45,521 bases of DNA from Pseudomonas sp. GM18 (lineage in GTDB: Bacteria; Pseudomonadota; Gammaproteobacteria; Pseudomonadales; Pseudomonadaceae), in NCBI RefSeq assembly GCF_000282195.1, contig NZ_AKJT01000055.1:1-45521 (forward strand), given 5' to 3'. A program made the position numbers and the translations under genes. Numbering within the stretch: position 1 is the first letter of the stretch; each line of letters opens with the position of its first letter. Positions 33,745-42,721 of the stretch are shown piece after piece. The notes beneath the pieces are model-generated. The model did not search any database. It worked only from the letters and a program-made list of their open reading frames with translations, and had not been told where the DNA came from.

Positions 33745-34950
33745 ATGAATTCAGCGACTCAGGTGCCCCACGGTACCGCGACAATGACCCGGGGCATGGT
33801 GCTGCTTTTCGCCTTCTGCTGCGGCGCGATCGTCGCCAACATCTACTACGCCCAGCCAATTATCGGCCTGATTGCCCCGGACATCGGCCTGACCGACACC
33901 ATGGCCAGCCTGATCGTTTCGCTGACGCAGATTGGTTATGCGCTGGGCCTGTTCTTCCTGGTGCCGCTGGGTGATCTGCTGGAAAACCGTCGTTTGATGA
34001 TCATCACCACCGTGGTGGCGATTGCCAGTCTGCTGGGCGCGGCTTTCACCGATCAGCCGAACGTGTTTCTGCTGATTTCGTTGCTGGTGGGTTTCAGCTC
34101 GGTGTCGGTACAGATCCTGATTCCGCTGGCCGCCCACCTGACGCCGGAAGCGTCGCGCGGCCGCGTGGTTGGCGGGATCATGGGCGGTCTGCTGCTGGGG
34201 ATTTTGCTGGCCCGGCCGGTGTCCAGCGTAGTGGCCGACCACTTCGGCTGGCGTGCGATGTTCGTCATCGCTGCGGTGTTGATGGCAGCGATCAGCATCG
34301 TCCTGGCCCTGACGGTGCCCAAGCGCCAGCCTGATCACAGCGCCTCTTATGGTCAGTTACTGGGTTCGCTCTGGACACTGCTGCGCCAGCAACCGGTGTT
34401 GCGTCAGCGGGCGTTTTATCAGGGTTGCATGTTCGCCACCTTCAGCCTGTTCTGGACCGCCGTGCCGCTGGAACTGGCGCGCAATCACGGTCTGTCGCAA
34501 ACCCAGATCGCGATTTTCGCCCTGGTCGGAGCCATCGGCGCGATTGCCGCGCCCATCGCCGGTCGACTGGCCGATGCCGGCCACACCCGACTCGCCTCGC
34601 TGCTGGCGATGCTGTTCGCCAGCCTGAGCTTCCTGCCGGCCTTCATCCACCCGGCCTACAGCATCATCGGCTTGGCCGTGACGGGCGTGGTGCTGGATTT
34701 TTGCGTGCAAATGAACATGGTCCTCGGCCAACGCGCGGTCTACGCCCTCGACGCCAAGAGCCGCGGCCGCCTTAACGCGCTGTACATGACCAGCATCTTC
34801 ATCGGCGGCGCGTTCGGCTCATCGGTGGCCAGTGCGGTGTACGAACACGGTGGCTGGTTGTGGATCGTGATTGTCGGCAGCGTGTTTCCGTTGCTGGCGT
34901 TGTTGCGGTTTTTGAGTGCTTCAGAGAAGCCGGCACTGGCGACGGCGTAA
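33745..34950 (+). CDS. MFS transporter, DHA1 family
   Basis: A 401-aa, 12-helix major facilitator protein. The YYAQPIIGLIAPDIGLT block (about 33-49), the loop GDLLENRRLMI (about 75-85, motif A region) and RGRVVGGIMGGLLLGILLARPVS (about 138-160) place it with drug:H+ antiporter-like exporters. The substrate cannot be told. The ATG at 33745 has a weak site (GCGAG); Met14 is an alternative. A hairpin TCATTCC-GCAAA-GGAATGA lies at 33642-33660 in the 235-bp upstream region. Confidence 0.85.
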   Translation: MNSATQVPHGTATMTRGMVLLFAFCCGAIVANIYYAQPIIGLIAPDIGLTDTMASLIVSLTQIGYALGLFFLVPLGDLLENRRLMIITTVVAIASLLGAAFTDQPNVFLLISLLVGFSSVSVQILIPLAAHLTPEASRGRVVGGIMGGLLLGILLARPVSSVVADHFGWRAMFVIAAVLMAAISIVLALTVPKRQPDHSASYGQLLGSLWTLLRQQPVLRQRAFYQGCMFATFSLFWTAVPLELARNHGLSQTQIAIFALVGAIGAIAAPIAGRLADAGHTRLASLLAMLFASLSFLPAFIHPAYSIIGLAVTGVVLDFCVQMNMVLGQRAVYALDAKSRGRLNALYMTSIFIGGAFGSSVASAVYEHGGWLWIVIVGSVFPLLALLRFLSASEKPALATA

Positions 34951-34990
34951 CAACGTTAGAAGCATCGTGAACAAACGCTCAACCAAAATC

Positions 34991-35089
34991 AAAAGATCGC
35001 AGGCTTCGCCAGCTCCTACATTAACCGCGTACATGCGCGATCATCGTCGTACGCGATTCTGTAGGAGCTGGCGAAGCCTGCGATCTTTT
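34991..35089. repeat. REPIN-like palindrome
   Basis: Perfect 30-bp arms (34991-35020 and 35060-35089; AAAAGATCGCAGGCTTCGCC and on) around 39 nt. It is a variant of the element at 45431-45504 with GCC/GGC changes on both sides of the stem, i.e. compensated. It lies between convergent genes. Confidence 0.92.
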
Positions 35090-35096
35090 CAAACCC

Positions 35097-35130
35097 CAAA
35101 AAGCAAAACGGCGATCCTCAGATCGCCGTT
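35097..35130 (-). terminator. rho-independent terminator of the ccm operon
   Basis: 10-bp arms (35107-35116 and 35121-35130, AACGGCGATC) with loop CTCA. On the minus strand they are followed by TTTGCTTTTT. It lies 5 bp after the proline-rich lipoprotein stop, marking the end of the ccm transcript. Confidence 0.85.
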
Positions 35131-35135
35131 TCCAT

Positions 35136-35531
35136 TCACTGCCCGAATTGTCTGCCCAATCCACCCGGCACACCGTGGATATCCGTCTCTTCCCACGGCC
35201 CGTTCGGGCTGATCGAGCGGCTCCAGCCGTTGTTCCAGCGGTAGTAGGTGCGCTGGCGGTAGAAGGTGTTGGTCTGGTTGTCGAGGACGTAAACACCAAG
35301 TTTCGCATCCCAATGGCTATTGCCGCCCGGTGGCGGGGCGAAGCTGGCGGAGGTGCGTGGCAGCGGTTTCGATGGTTTGATCGGCGTGACCGGTTTGCTC
35401 GGCGTGGTCGGTTTGGTGCTCGGCTGCGAGGGCGGGATCGGCGGCAGCCGTTCGGGCTCGTGCTCCTGGACCGCACACGCGCTTAGCCCCAAAACCATAC
35501 TGAGGAGAGTGATACGAGCGATGGCGGTCAT
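35136..35531 (-). CDS. proline-rich lipoprotein, last gene of the ccm unit
   Basis: A 131-aa lipoprotein with lipobox LSAC (Cys19), then a Pro/Thr/Ser/Lys-rich linker (about 25-60, repeated TPSKP/TPIKPSKP) and a small C-terminal domain rich in Trp/Tyr/Asn (WDAKLGVYVLDNQTNTFYRQRTYYRWNNGWSRS...PWEETDIHGVPGGL). AGGAAG lies 8 nt before the ATG, and only 14 bp separate it from ccmI, so co-transcription is likely. The linker could span the periplasm or peptidoglycan. Family unnamed; the ccm link is positional only. Confidence 0.8.
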   Translation of the reverse strand: MTAIARITLLSMVLGLSACAVQEHEPERLPPIPPSQPSTKPTTPSKPVTPIKPSKPLPRTSASFAPPPGGNSHWDAKLGVYVLDNQTNTFYRQRTYYRWNNGWSRSISPNGPWEETDIHGVPGGLGRQFGQ

Positions 35532-35545
35532 GGTGGCGCTTCCTG

Positions 35546-36760
35546 TTATTTATCCGGGCTGTCGATGGTCAGTTTTTGTGGCGCGGTGGTGCTGGTGGCC
35601 AAGGGCTGGCTACGACCGATCCATTCGCCTGCAGTCGGTTGGCCGGCGCGGGAGATGCGCGCAACCAGTTGGACTTCAGGGAAGTTCGACAGTTTCAATT
35701 GCGGCATCATTGCGTCGGCATCGCCCAGCTCGACAGTCGCCGGCAGGTCGGCGACGGTCAGACGCTTGGCCGCCAATGGTGCGGGCGGGCCTGCGGTGGC
35801 ACGGGCGAAGATGAACACGCTGTCGCCGGGCTGGACCTTGGCTTTCAAGTCGGGGGCAAGATCGACACGCACCTTGAGCAGTGCTGCAACCTTCACTGCC
35901 GGAGCCTGAGCCTGAGCCTGAGCCACTTTGCCACCGCTGGCTTCAAGCTTCTCGGCGGCCCGAGCGATACCGCCTTGCAGCGCGACACGGGACTGGTCAT
36001 CCGGCGGCAGTTGCACCAACAGGCGATTCCAGTAGTCGATGGCTTCCTGGTAACGCTCGCCTTCGAAGGCCGCGATGCCCAGCAGGCCGAGGCTGGTGAC
36101 TTCCTTCGGATCGGCTTTCAGCGCTTCGTCGGTCAGGCTCTGGACCTTATCCGACCACTTCTTGCCATCGGCGAAGTATTGAGCCTGAGCCCACTGCCCG
36201 AGCAGTTCCGGCTGGCGACCGGCCAGGTTCACGGTGCGTTCGAAGATCTTCGCCGCATCGCCAGGACGGTCCTGAGCCATGTAAGTGCGGCCGAGGAAGT
36301 ACAGGCCTTCGGCTGAATCCGGTTGGGCTGCAACCGCACGTTCCAGGCGACGGGTCATGTCTTCCATCGACTGCGGCGCCTGGGCGAACTCGCGGGTCAG
36401 CTCGACTTTGTCGCTGGCACCGAAATGCAGGTACAGCCCAAGGCCCAGCACGGGCACCAGAATCGCCGCCAGCAATGGCAATGGTTTGCCCAGACGCGAC
36501 ACTCGCGGTGCCTCGACGCCTTCGGTGTCGGCAAGCAGTTCACGGGCGGCTTCGGCGCGGCCGGCATCCATTTGTTCGGCGTTTAGCACGCCTTCTTCCT
36601 GCTGAGTCTGCAACTCAGCCACGCGCTCCTGATACAGCGCGACGTTAAGCGCCGTACGATCCTCTTCAAGCTGGGCGCGACGACCGCGCAGAACGGGGAT
36701 CAGCAAAAAACTCAGGGCTACCAGAAGCAGCAGACCTGCAGCGAGCCAGAAATCAATCAT
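35546..36760 (-). CDS. ccmI: cytochrome c maturation protein CcmI
   Basis: Apocytochrome c chaperone that presents the CXXCH motif to the heme ligation complex CcmFHI. The 404-aa protein has an N-terminal helix (4-22), a cytoplasmic zipper-like loop, a second helix (about 94-115) and a periplasmic TPR domain (about 135-270) with an extended C-terminal region. The ATG at 36760 (MIDFWLAAGLLLL) lies inside ccmH (8-bp overlap); the reading back to 36841 is rejected. Confidence 0.93.
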   Translation of the reverse strand: MIDFWLAAGLLLLVALSFLLIPVLRGRRAQLEEDRTALNVALYQERVAELQTQQEEGVLNAEQMDAGRAEAARELLADTEGVEAPRVSRLGKPLPLLAAILVPVLGLGLYLHFGASDKVELTREFAQAPQSMEDMTRRLERAVAAQPDSAEGLYFLGRTYMAQDRPGDAAKIFERTVNLAGRQPELLGQWAQAQYFADGKKWSDKVQSLTDEALKADPKEVTSLGLLGIAAFEGERYQEAIDYWNRLLVQLPPDDQSRVALQGGIARAAEKLEASGGKVAQAQAQAPAVKVAALLKVRVDLAPDLKAKVQPGDSVFIFARATAGPPAPLAAKRLTVADLPATVELGDADAMMPQLKLSNFPEVQLVARISRAGQPTAGEWIGRSQPLATSTTAPQKLTIDSPDK

Positions 36761-37226
36761 GCTTGGTTTTATCCAACAGGTGGTCGAGGCGCTCACGCTC
36801 ATCAAAAGAGAGCTCATCCTTGCTGTCGGCACGTTGCACACGACGACGGCGGACGATCACGGCGATGATCACAAAACCGCCCAGCAGCAGACCGGCGGGG
36901 CCGAACCAGAGCAATGCGGTCTTGGCGTTGAGGGCAGGTTTGTAGCGGACGAAGTCACCGTAGCGATCAACCATGAAGTCGATGATCTGCTGGTTGTCCT
37001 TGCCCTCGCCGAGCATGCGGAAAATCTCTTTGCGCAGGTCGGCGGCAATCGGTGCGTTGGAATCGGCAATGTCCTGATTCTGGCACTTGGGGCAACGCAG
37101 CTCTTTGGTCAGCTCGCGATAACGCTCGCGATCGCTCTCTTTGGCGAACTCATAGGTGTCGATGGCCGCGTGGGCCACGCCAGCCATGCTCAACCCCAGA
37201 ACGGCGGCGGCAATCCAGCGCTTCAT
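36753..37226 (-). CDS. ccmH: cytochrome c maturation protein CcmH (CycL)
   Basis: Periplasm-facing thiol-reductase of the heme ligation complex. The 157-aa protein has a signal peptide (to AHA, residue 20), the LRCPKC motif (Cys45, Cys48) within the three-helix domain and a C-terminal anchor (about 105-125). It overlaps ccmG by 4 bp and ccmI by 8 bp. It is the short form without a TPR domain, with CcmI supplying that part. Confidence 0.95.
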   Translation of the reverse strand: MKRWIAAAVLGLSMAGVAHAAIDTYEFAKESDRERYRELTKELRCPKCQNQDIADSNAPIAADLRKEIFRMLGEGKDNQQIIDFMVDRYGDFVRYKPALNAKTALLWFGPAGLLLGGFVIIAVIVRRRRVQRADSKDELSFDERERLDHLLDKTKHD

Positions 37227-37759
37227 GGCTTGGCCTCGTCGACCAGCGCCTGATACTTGGCCGCCAGTTTTTCGCGCCAGACTTGCTCGTCGATCACCCC
37301 GACGAATTTGTCGCGGATGATGCCCTTGGCGTCGATGAAGAAGGTTTCCGGTGCGCCGTACACGCCGAGGTTCAGGCCCAGGGTGCCTTCATCGTCACGG
37401 ACATCCAGTTGATACGGGTTGTGGAACTCGGCCAGCCACTTCAAGGCGTCTGCATTGGTGTCCTTGTAGTTGATGCCGTAGATCACCACGCCCTTCTCGG
37501 CCAGTTTGTTCAACACCGGGTGCTCGACCCGGCAGGAAATGCACCAGGTACCCCACACATTGACCAGTGCCGGTTTACCCAGAATGTCTGCTTTGGTCAG
37601 GGTTTTGTCGCCCTGCACCGAGAGCAGGGAAAACTCCGGGAACGGCTTGTCGATCATCGCCGAGGGCAACTCGGCCGGGTTCAGGTACAGCCCCCGATAC
37701 AGAAAAACAGCAACCACCAGAAAAATCGCCAGCGGCAACAGCATCAACCAACGTCTCAT
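37223..37759 (-). CDS. ccmG: thiol:disulfide interchange protein CcmG/DsbE
   Basis: Membrane-anchored periplasmic thioredoxin that reduces apocytochrome c/CcmH. The 178-aa protein has an N-terminal anchor (5-22), the active site WGTWCISC (Cys73, Cys76) and the family loop GVYGAPETFFID. It overlaps ccmF and ccmH by 4 bp each. Confidence 0.96.
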   Translation of the reverse strand: MRRWLMLLPLAIFLVVAVFLYRGLYLNPAELPSAMIDKPFPEFSLLSVQGDKTLTKADILGKPALVNVWGTWCISCRVEHPVLNKLAEKGVVIYGINYKDTNADALKWLAEFHNPYQLDVRDDEGTLGLNLGVYGAPETFFIDAKGIIRDKFVGVIDEQVWREKLAAKYQALVDEAKP

Positions 37760-39759
37760 GCAGTGGCTCCCGTCATGCCGAGCGCTTCACGCACGCGGCT
37801 TTTTACCTTGACTCGATAACGGCGATCCAGCGCCGCCAGCAACCCGCCCAAACCGGTGAGCAGACCACCGAACCAGATCCAGCGCACGAACGGTTTGACG
37901 TGCACGCGAACCGCCCAGGCGCCCTCGCCCAACGGCTCGCCCAGTGCGACGTACAGATCACGGGTGAAACCGGCGTCGATCCCGGCTTCGGTCATCATCG
38001 AGTTCTGCACGGTGTACAGGCGTTTTTCCGGGTGTAGCACACTGACTTCCTTACCGTCGCGGATCACCCGTACGGTGCCCTTGTCGGACGTGAAGTTCGG
38101 GCCTTCGAAGTGCTTGGCGCCTTCGAACACAAACTGGTAACCGGCCAGGCTCATGGAATCACCCGGTGCCAGGCGCAGATCGCGCTCGGCACTGTTCTGG
38201 CTCGACAACACGACACCCAGCGCGCACACGGCGATGCCCAAATGCGCGAGTTGCATGCCCCAATAGCTGCGGGTCAGGGTCGGCAGGCCTTTGATCAAGC
38301 CTTTGTGGCGAGTCTTGTCGAAAATGTCCCGCACTCCGGCCAGCAACACCCAGGCAGCGAGCATGAAGGTCGCCAGCACCGCCCAGTTGAAATCGCCGTA
38401 AGCGACGCCCGCCACGACGGCCAACGCGGCGCTGCCAAGCAGCACCGGAGTCAGCATGTTCATCAGCCATTTGACTGGGGTGTCTTTCCAGCGCACCACC
38501 ACGCCGACCGCCATCACTATCATCAGGATCGCCATCAACGGAATGAACAGCGCGTTGAAGTACGGCGGGCCGACCGACAGCTTGGCACCGGTCATCGCAT
38601 CGAGAATCAGCGGATACAAGGTGCCCAGCAGGATCATCGAAGCAGCCACCACCAGCACCAGGTTGTTGCCCAGCAGCAGGGTTTCCCGGGACCAGAGGTT
38701 GAAGCCGACATGGCTCTTGACCACCGGCGCGCGCAGGGCGAACAGCGTCAACGAACCACCGACCACAAACAGCAGGAAGACCAGAATGAACACGCCGCGT
38801 TCAGGGTCGGACGCAAAGGCGTGAACCGAGGTCAGCACGCCGGAACGCACCAGGAAGGTCCCGAGCAGGCTCAACGAGAACGCAGCGATGGCCAACAGCA
38901 CGGTCCAGCTCTTGAACACACCACGTTTTTCCGTGACCGCCAACGAGTGAATCAGTGCCGTACCCACCAGCCAAGGCATGAAGGACGCGTTTTCCACCGG
39001 GTCCCAGAACCACCAGCCGCCCCAGCCGAGTTCGTAGTAGGCCCACCAGGAACCCAACGTGATACCGATACCAAGGAAGGCCCAGGCGACGATGGTCCAC
39101 GGACGGGACCAGCGCGCCCACGCCGCATCGAGACGACCGCCCAACAGCGCGGCGATGGCGAAGGCGAAGGCCACGGAGAAACCGACGTAACCCATGTACA
39201 GCATTGGCGGGTGAACGATCAGGCCGATGTCTTGCAGCAGAGGATTAAGATCGCGCCCGTCTGCCGGCATTTGCGGCAGGATCCGGGCGAACGGGTTGGA
39301 CGTCAGGATCAGGAACAGCAGGAAACCGGTGCTGATCATGCCCATCACCGCCAGCACCCGGGCCAGCATCACTTGCGGCAACTGCCGGGAGAACACCGAT
39401 ACCGCGAAGGTCCAGCCGCCGAGGATCAACGCCCACAGCAGCAACGAACCTTCGTGAGCGCCCCACACGGCGCTGAACTTGTAGTACCACGGCAGCGCGC
39501 TGTTGGAGTTACTGGCCACATAGGCGACAGAGAAGTCGTCCGCCATGAACGCATAGGTCAGACAACCGAAAGCGAACAGCAAAAACGCGAACTGCCCCCA
39601 CGCGGCCGGCTGGGCCAGGCTCATCCACAAACGGTCGCCGCGCCAGGCACCGAGCAACGGCACCACGGCCTGCACCAGCGCAAAACACAGCGCCAGGATC
39701 ATGGCCAGGTGGCCGAGTTCGGGGATGAACAGCCCTGAACTGTAAAGTGCGGAAGTCAT
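37756..39759 (-). CDS. ccmF: heme lyase subunit CcmF
   Basis: Large inner-membrane component of cytochrome c heme ligation, 667 aa with about 15 helices. The Trp-rich heme-handling motif WGGWWFWDPVENASFMPW lies near residue 250. It starts 3 bp after the ccmE stop, with GGAGGG before the ATG, and overlaps ccmG by 4 bp. Confidence 0.96.
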   Translation of the reverse strand: MTSALYSSGLFIPELGHLAMILALCFALVQAVVPLLGAWRGDRLWMSLAQPAAWGQFAFLLFAFGCLTYAFMADDFSVAYVASNSNSALPWYYKFSAVWGAHEGSLLLWALILGGWTFAVSVFSRQLPQVMLARVLAVMGMISTGFLLFLILTSNPFARILPQMPADGRDLNPLLQDIGLIVHPPMLYMGYVGFSVAFAFAIAALLGGRLDAAWARWSRPWTIVAWAFLGIGITLGSWWAYYELGWGGWWFWDPVENASFMPWLVGTALIHSLAVTEKRGVFKSWTVLLAIAAFSLSLLGTFLVRSGVLTSVHAFASDPERGVFILVFLLFVVGGSLTLFALRAPVVKSHVGFNLWSRETLLLGNNLVLVVAASMILLGTLYPLILDAMTGAKLSVGPPYFNALFIPLMAILMIVMAVGVVVRWKDTPVKWLMNMLTPVLLGSAALAVVAGVAYGDFNWAVLATFMLAAWVLLAGVRDIFDKTRHKGLIKGLPTLTRSYWGMQLAHLGIAVCALGVVLSSQNSAERDLRLAPGDSMSLAGYQFVFEGAKHFEGPNFTSDKGTVRVIRDGKEVSVLHPEKRLYTVQNSMMTEAGIDAGFTRDLYVALGEPLGEGAWAVRVHVKPFVRWIWFGGLLTGLGGLLAALDRRYRVKVKSRVREALGMTGATA

Positions 39760-39762
39760 CAG

Positions 39763-40218
39763 TTAGCCCTCCTTGGCTGGCGTAGGTGCCGACTGACCAC
39801 TGTCTTTCAACGCCTTGGTCACTTCCGGCGGCATGTACTTCTCGTCGTGCTTGGCCAGCACTTCGTCGGCCACCACCACGCCATCAGCGTTGAGCTTGCC
39901 GAGGGCAACGATGCCCTGCCCTTCGCGGAACAGGTCCGGAAGGATGCCGCGATAGCTGATGGTTACGGATTTATTGAAGTCGGTAACGATGAATTTCACG
40001 TCCAGGGAATCGCCGGAGCGTTGCAGCGAGCCCTTTTCGACCATGCCGCCCGCACGGATGCGCGTGTCTTGCGGCGCTTCGCCATTGGCGATCTGGGTCG
40101 GGGTGTAAAACAGATTGATGTTCTGCTGCAGGGCGCTCAGGGCCAGGCCGACGGCAGCGCCGACACCGACCAGGATCGCGAGAATGATGACAAGACGCTT
40201 TTTACGCAGCGGATTCAC
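39763..40218 (-). CDS. ccmE: heme chaperone CcmE
   Basis: Periplasmic membrane-anchored heme carrier. The 151-aa protein has an anchor at 9-29, an OB-fold domain and the covalent heme-binding His124 with Tyr128 in LAKHDEKYMPPEV. The GTG start at 40218 overlaps the ccmD stop by 4 bp (GTGA); the longer reading from 40317 would run through ccmD and is rejected. Confidence 0.95.
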   Translation of the reverse strand: MNPLRKKRLVIILAILVGVGAAVGLALSALQQNINLFYTPTQIANGEAPQDTRIRAGGMVEKGSLQRSGDSLDVKFIVTDFNKSVTISYRGILPDLFREGQGIVALGKLNADGVVVADEVLAKHDEKYMPPEVTKALKDSGQSAPTPAKEG

Positions 40219-40391
40219 TGACCGTTCTCCCGGCGCAAACGACGCGCCTCTTGTTGCAGATACCGCTTGCGGGCCAGGATCGGCGCCGCCACGTTGAGGG
40301 CCAGCACCGCCAGGCAAATGCCATAGGCTGACCAGACATACAGGCCGTGATGGCCCATGGCGAGAAAGTCGCCGAATGAAGCGAAACTCAT
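40215..40391 (-). CDS. ccmD: heme exporter small subunit CcmD
   Basis: A 58-aa single-helix protein (helix about 14-36) that helps release holo-CcmE from the CcmABC complex. The FLAMGHHGLYVWSAYG block is characteristic. The ATG at 40391 overlaps ccmC by 4 bp, and the stop overlaps ccmE by 4 bp. Confidence 0.93.
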   Translation of the reverse strand: MSFASFGDFLAMGHHGLYVWSAYGICLAVLALNVAAPILARKRYLQQEARRLRRENGQ

Positions 40392-41143
40392 CGAGCGGCC
40401 TCCAGACTGTTCTGCACTTCGGATTTCACCCAACTCGCCCGGGCTTCGCGCTTGAGCACTTCAAGGCGCATGCGCAGCAACAGCACCGCGCCGAAGAAAC
40501 AGTAGAAACCCAGCACCGTCAGCAGCAGTGGCAACCACATCTCGGCGGGCATCGCCGGTTTTTCGGTGAGGGTGAACGTCGCGCCCTGGTGCAGGGTGTT
40601 CCACCACTCCACCGAGTATTTGATGATCGGGATGTTGATCACGCCGACAATCGCCAGCACCGCGCAGGCCTTGGCCGCGCTGTCACGATTGCTGATGGCG
40701 TTGCCCAGCGCAATAAGACCGAAGTACAGGAACAGCAGAATCAACATGGACGTAAGTCGCGCATCCCAGACCCACCACGAACCCCAGGTCGGTTTGCCCC
40801 AGATCGCCCCGGTAACCAGCGCCACGGCGGTCATCCAGGCACCGATCGGGGCGGCGCATTGCAGGGCGACGTCGGCCAGTTTCATTTTCCACACCAGCCC
40901 GACAACGCCGCACACGGCCAGCATCACGTAGATCGATTGCGCCAGCATGGCGGCGGGAACGTGGATATAGATGATTCGAAAGCTGTTGCCTTGCTGGTAG
41001 TCCGGCGGCGCGAAGGCCAGGCCCCAGACCACGCCGACGCTAATCAGCAGCAACGCCGCGACGCTCAGCCAGGGCAGCAATTTGCCGCTGATGCCGTAAA
41101 ACCATTTGGGCGAGCCGAGCTTATGAAACCAGGTCCAGTTCAT
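40388..41143 (-). CDS. ccmC: heme handling protein CcmC
   Basis: Six-helix inner-membrane protein that loads heme onto CcmE. The 251-aa protein carries the Trp-rich motif WGSWWVWDARLTS (about 121-133) and the flanking His in IYIHVPAAM (about 58-66). The ATG at 41143 has GGAA 8 nt upstream; GTG/ATG codons at 41158 and 41155 are possible but fit the family less well. Confidence 0.95.
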   Translation of the reverse strand: MNWTWFHKLGSPKWFYGISGKLLPWLSVAALLLISVGVVWGLAFAPPDYQQGNSFRIIYIHVPAAMLAQSIYVMLAVCGVVGLVWKMKLADVALQCAAPIGAWMTAVALVTGAIWGKPTWGSWWVWDARLTSMLILLFLYFGLIALGNAISNRDSAAKACAVLAIVGVINIPIIKYSVEWWNTLHQGATFTLTEKPAMPAEMWLPLLLTVLGFYCFFGAVLLLRMRLEVLKREARASWVKSEVQNSLEAAR

Positions 41144-41198
41144 TGCTGTTTCCATCACGGTTGCTGTTCGTTATCACGAAACAGCCAAAGGGTCTTTA

Positions 41199-41217
41199 CT
41201 GGTTAAAATTTAACCAG
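41199..41217. promoter_or_regulatory. palindrome in the ccmB-ccmC gap
   Basis: A perfect 9-bp inverted repeat (CTGGTTAAA-A-TTTAACCAG) sits in the only sizeable gap (80 bp) inside the ccm operon, 56 bp upstream of ccmC. It could be an operator, an RNA hairpin or a processing site. It does not match an ANR box. Confidence 0.4.
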
Positions 41218-41223
41218 ACCTCA

Positions 41224-41892
41224 TTATTCGCCGACACTGATTTTCAGGCCAGCAGCTATTGCAAAAGGTGCCAGGGTTATCGCCAGGGCGGTCAGGCTGC
41301 CAAGCCACAAGAGATAACCGGTCGCCGGCATGCCCTGCAATGCCGCCTGCAAGGCGCCACTGCCGAGAATCAACACCGGGATATACAGCGGCAGAATCAG
41401 CAGCGCCAGCAACAGGCCACCACGCTTCAATCCTACCGTCAGCGCCGCGCCCACCGCACCGAGCAGGCTCAACACCGGTGTACCGAGCAATAAAGAAAGG
41501 AGCAACACCGGCAGACAAGCGGCAGGCAAACCGAGCATCAGCGCCAGCAATGGCGCGAGCAAAACCAGTGCCAGGCCGGAAAAGGCCCAGTGTGCCAGCA
41601 CCTTGGCCAGCACCAAAAGAGGCAGGGGGTGCGACGAAAGGACCCACTGTTCAAGGGATCCGTCTTCGAAATCACTGCGGAAGAGCCCATCCAGCGAGAG
41701 CAAAACCGATAAAAGCGCCGCCACCCAGACCAGTCCCGGAGACAAGGTTTGCAACAATTGAGTCTCGGGACCGACCGCCAGCGGGAACAAGGAGACGACG
41801 ATGGCGAAAAATACCAACGGGTTCGCCAATTCGGCAGGACGGCGGAACAGCAAACGTGCCTCACGGGCGACCAACAGGCCGAAAACACTCAT
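41224..41892 (-). CDS. ccmB: heme exporter membrane subunit CcmB
   Basis: A 222-aa, six-helix permease subunit of the CcmABCD complex. It opens with LLVAREARLLFRRPAELANPLVFF and has the family segment SLDGLFRSDFEDGSLEQWVLS (about 65-85). The ATG overlaps the ccmA stop by 4 bp. Confidence 0.95.
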   Translation of the reverse strand: MSVFGLLVAREARLLFRRPAELANPLVFFAIVVSLFPLAVGPETQLLQTLSPGLVWVAALLSVLLSLDGLFRSDFEDGSLEQWVLSSHPLPLLVLAKVLAHWAFSGLALVLLAPLLALMLGLPAACLPVLLLSLLLGTPVLSLLGAVGAALTVGLKRGGLLLALLILPLYIPVLILGSGALQAALQGMPATGYLLWLGSLTALAITLAPFAIAAGLKISVGE

Positions 41893-42524
41893 ACGGCCCA
41901 GTTCCCCAAATCAATGTCGCGATAGCCGGCCGGCATCCGGCTCAGCGTGTGGTGAGTGGTCAACACCACCATGCCGCCCCGCTCGCAGTGCGCGGCCAGG
42001 TGTTCTTCGAGTTGCGCCACGCCTTGTTTGTCGAGTGCAGTGAACGGCTCGTCGAGGATCCACAGCGGCGGGCTGTCCAGGTACAACCGCGCCAACGCCA
42101 CGCGACGTTGCTGGCCGGCAGACAGGGTGTGGCAGGGAACATCCTCGAAACCGCGCAGCCCCACCGCCGCCAGCGCTTGCCAGATCGCCTCGTGGGAGGC
42201 CGGTTGGTGCAAGGCGCAGAGCCAACTGAGGTTTTCTTCGGGGGTCAGCAGGTCCTTGATCCCGGCGGCGTGGCCAATCCACAACAGGTTGCGCGCCAGT
42301 TCGCTGCGTTGTTCGTTCAGTGGCTGGCCGTTGAGCAACACTTGACCGGCGGTCGGATGCATCAAGCCGCAAAGCAGACGTAAGAGACTGGTCTTGCCGC
42401 TGCCGTTAGGGCCGCTGATCTGTAACATTTCGCCACTGGCCAGTCGCAATTCGAGATTTTCGAAAAGCAGCCGAAGGTCTCGCTCACAGGCAAGGGCAAC
42501 GGTTTGCAGGACAGGACTGGTCAA
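41889..42524 (-). CDS. ccmA: heme exporter ATP-binding subunit CcmA
   Basis: ABC ATPase that drives release of holo-CcmE from the CcmABCD complex, 211 aa. Walker A is GPNGSGKTS (38-46); signature LSAGQQRRVALARL is near 134; Walker B WILDEPFTALD is near 155. The only start that keeps the conserved N-terminus is TTG at 42524, with TAAGG about 11 nt upstream. This weak initiation may limit synthesis from the first gene of the operon. Confidence 0.94.
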   Translation of the reverse strand: MTSPVLQTVALACERDLRLLFENLELRLASGEMLQISGPNGSGKTSLLRLLCGLMHPTAGQVLLNGQPLNEQRSELARNLLWIGHAAGIKDLLTPEENLSWLCALHQPASHEAIWQALAAVGLRGFEDVPCHTLSAGQQRRVALARLYLDSPPLWILDEPFTALDKQGVAQLEEHLAAHCERGGMVVLTTHHTLSRMPAGYRDIDLGNWAV

Positions 42525-42721
42525 GGGTTCACGGGCCTTATACGGTTCAAGTCGGCTCTGGCGCGGCCGTTAAAGAGATGCAGCATAGATGCTATGACGG
42601 CTTGTTCTAGAGAGCTGCGTCAATCAATTGCAATGTTTTCGCCACTCTGCGAAAGACGGGCGGCATTATACATGCCGTACCTTACTCTCAAGAGTGCAAT
42701 TTCCTCAGGTTGTGTCCGCGT
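42525..42721. promoter_or_regulatory. divergent region ccmA / FliK-like gene
   Basis: A 197-bp gap that must hold both promoters, with AT-richer sequence around 42575-42700. No confident promoter pair or operator was identified. Confidence 0.4.

Noticed and set aside
41199..41217. ccmB-ccmC palindrome as an ANR (FNR-type) site
   Set aside because: It lacks TTGAT-N4-ATCAA; kept only as an unassigned palindrome.
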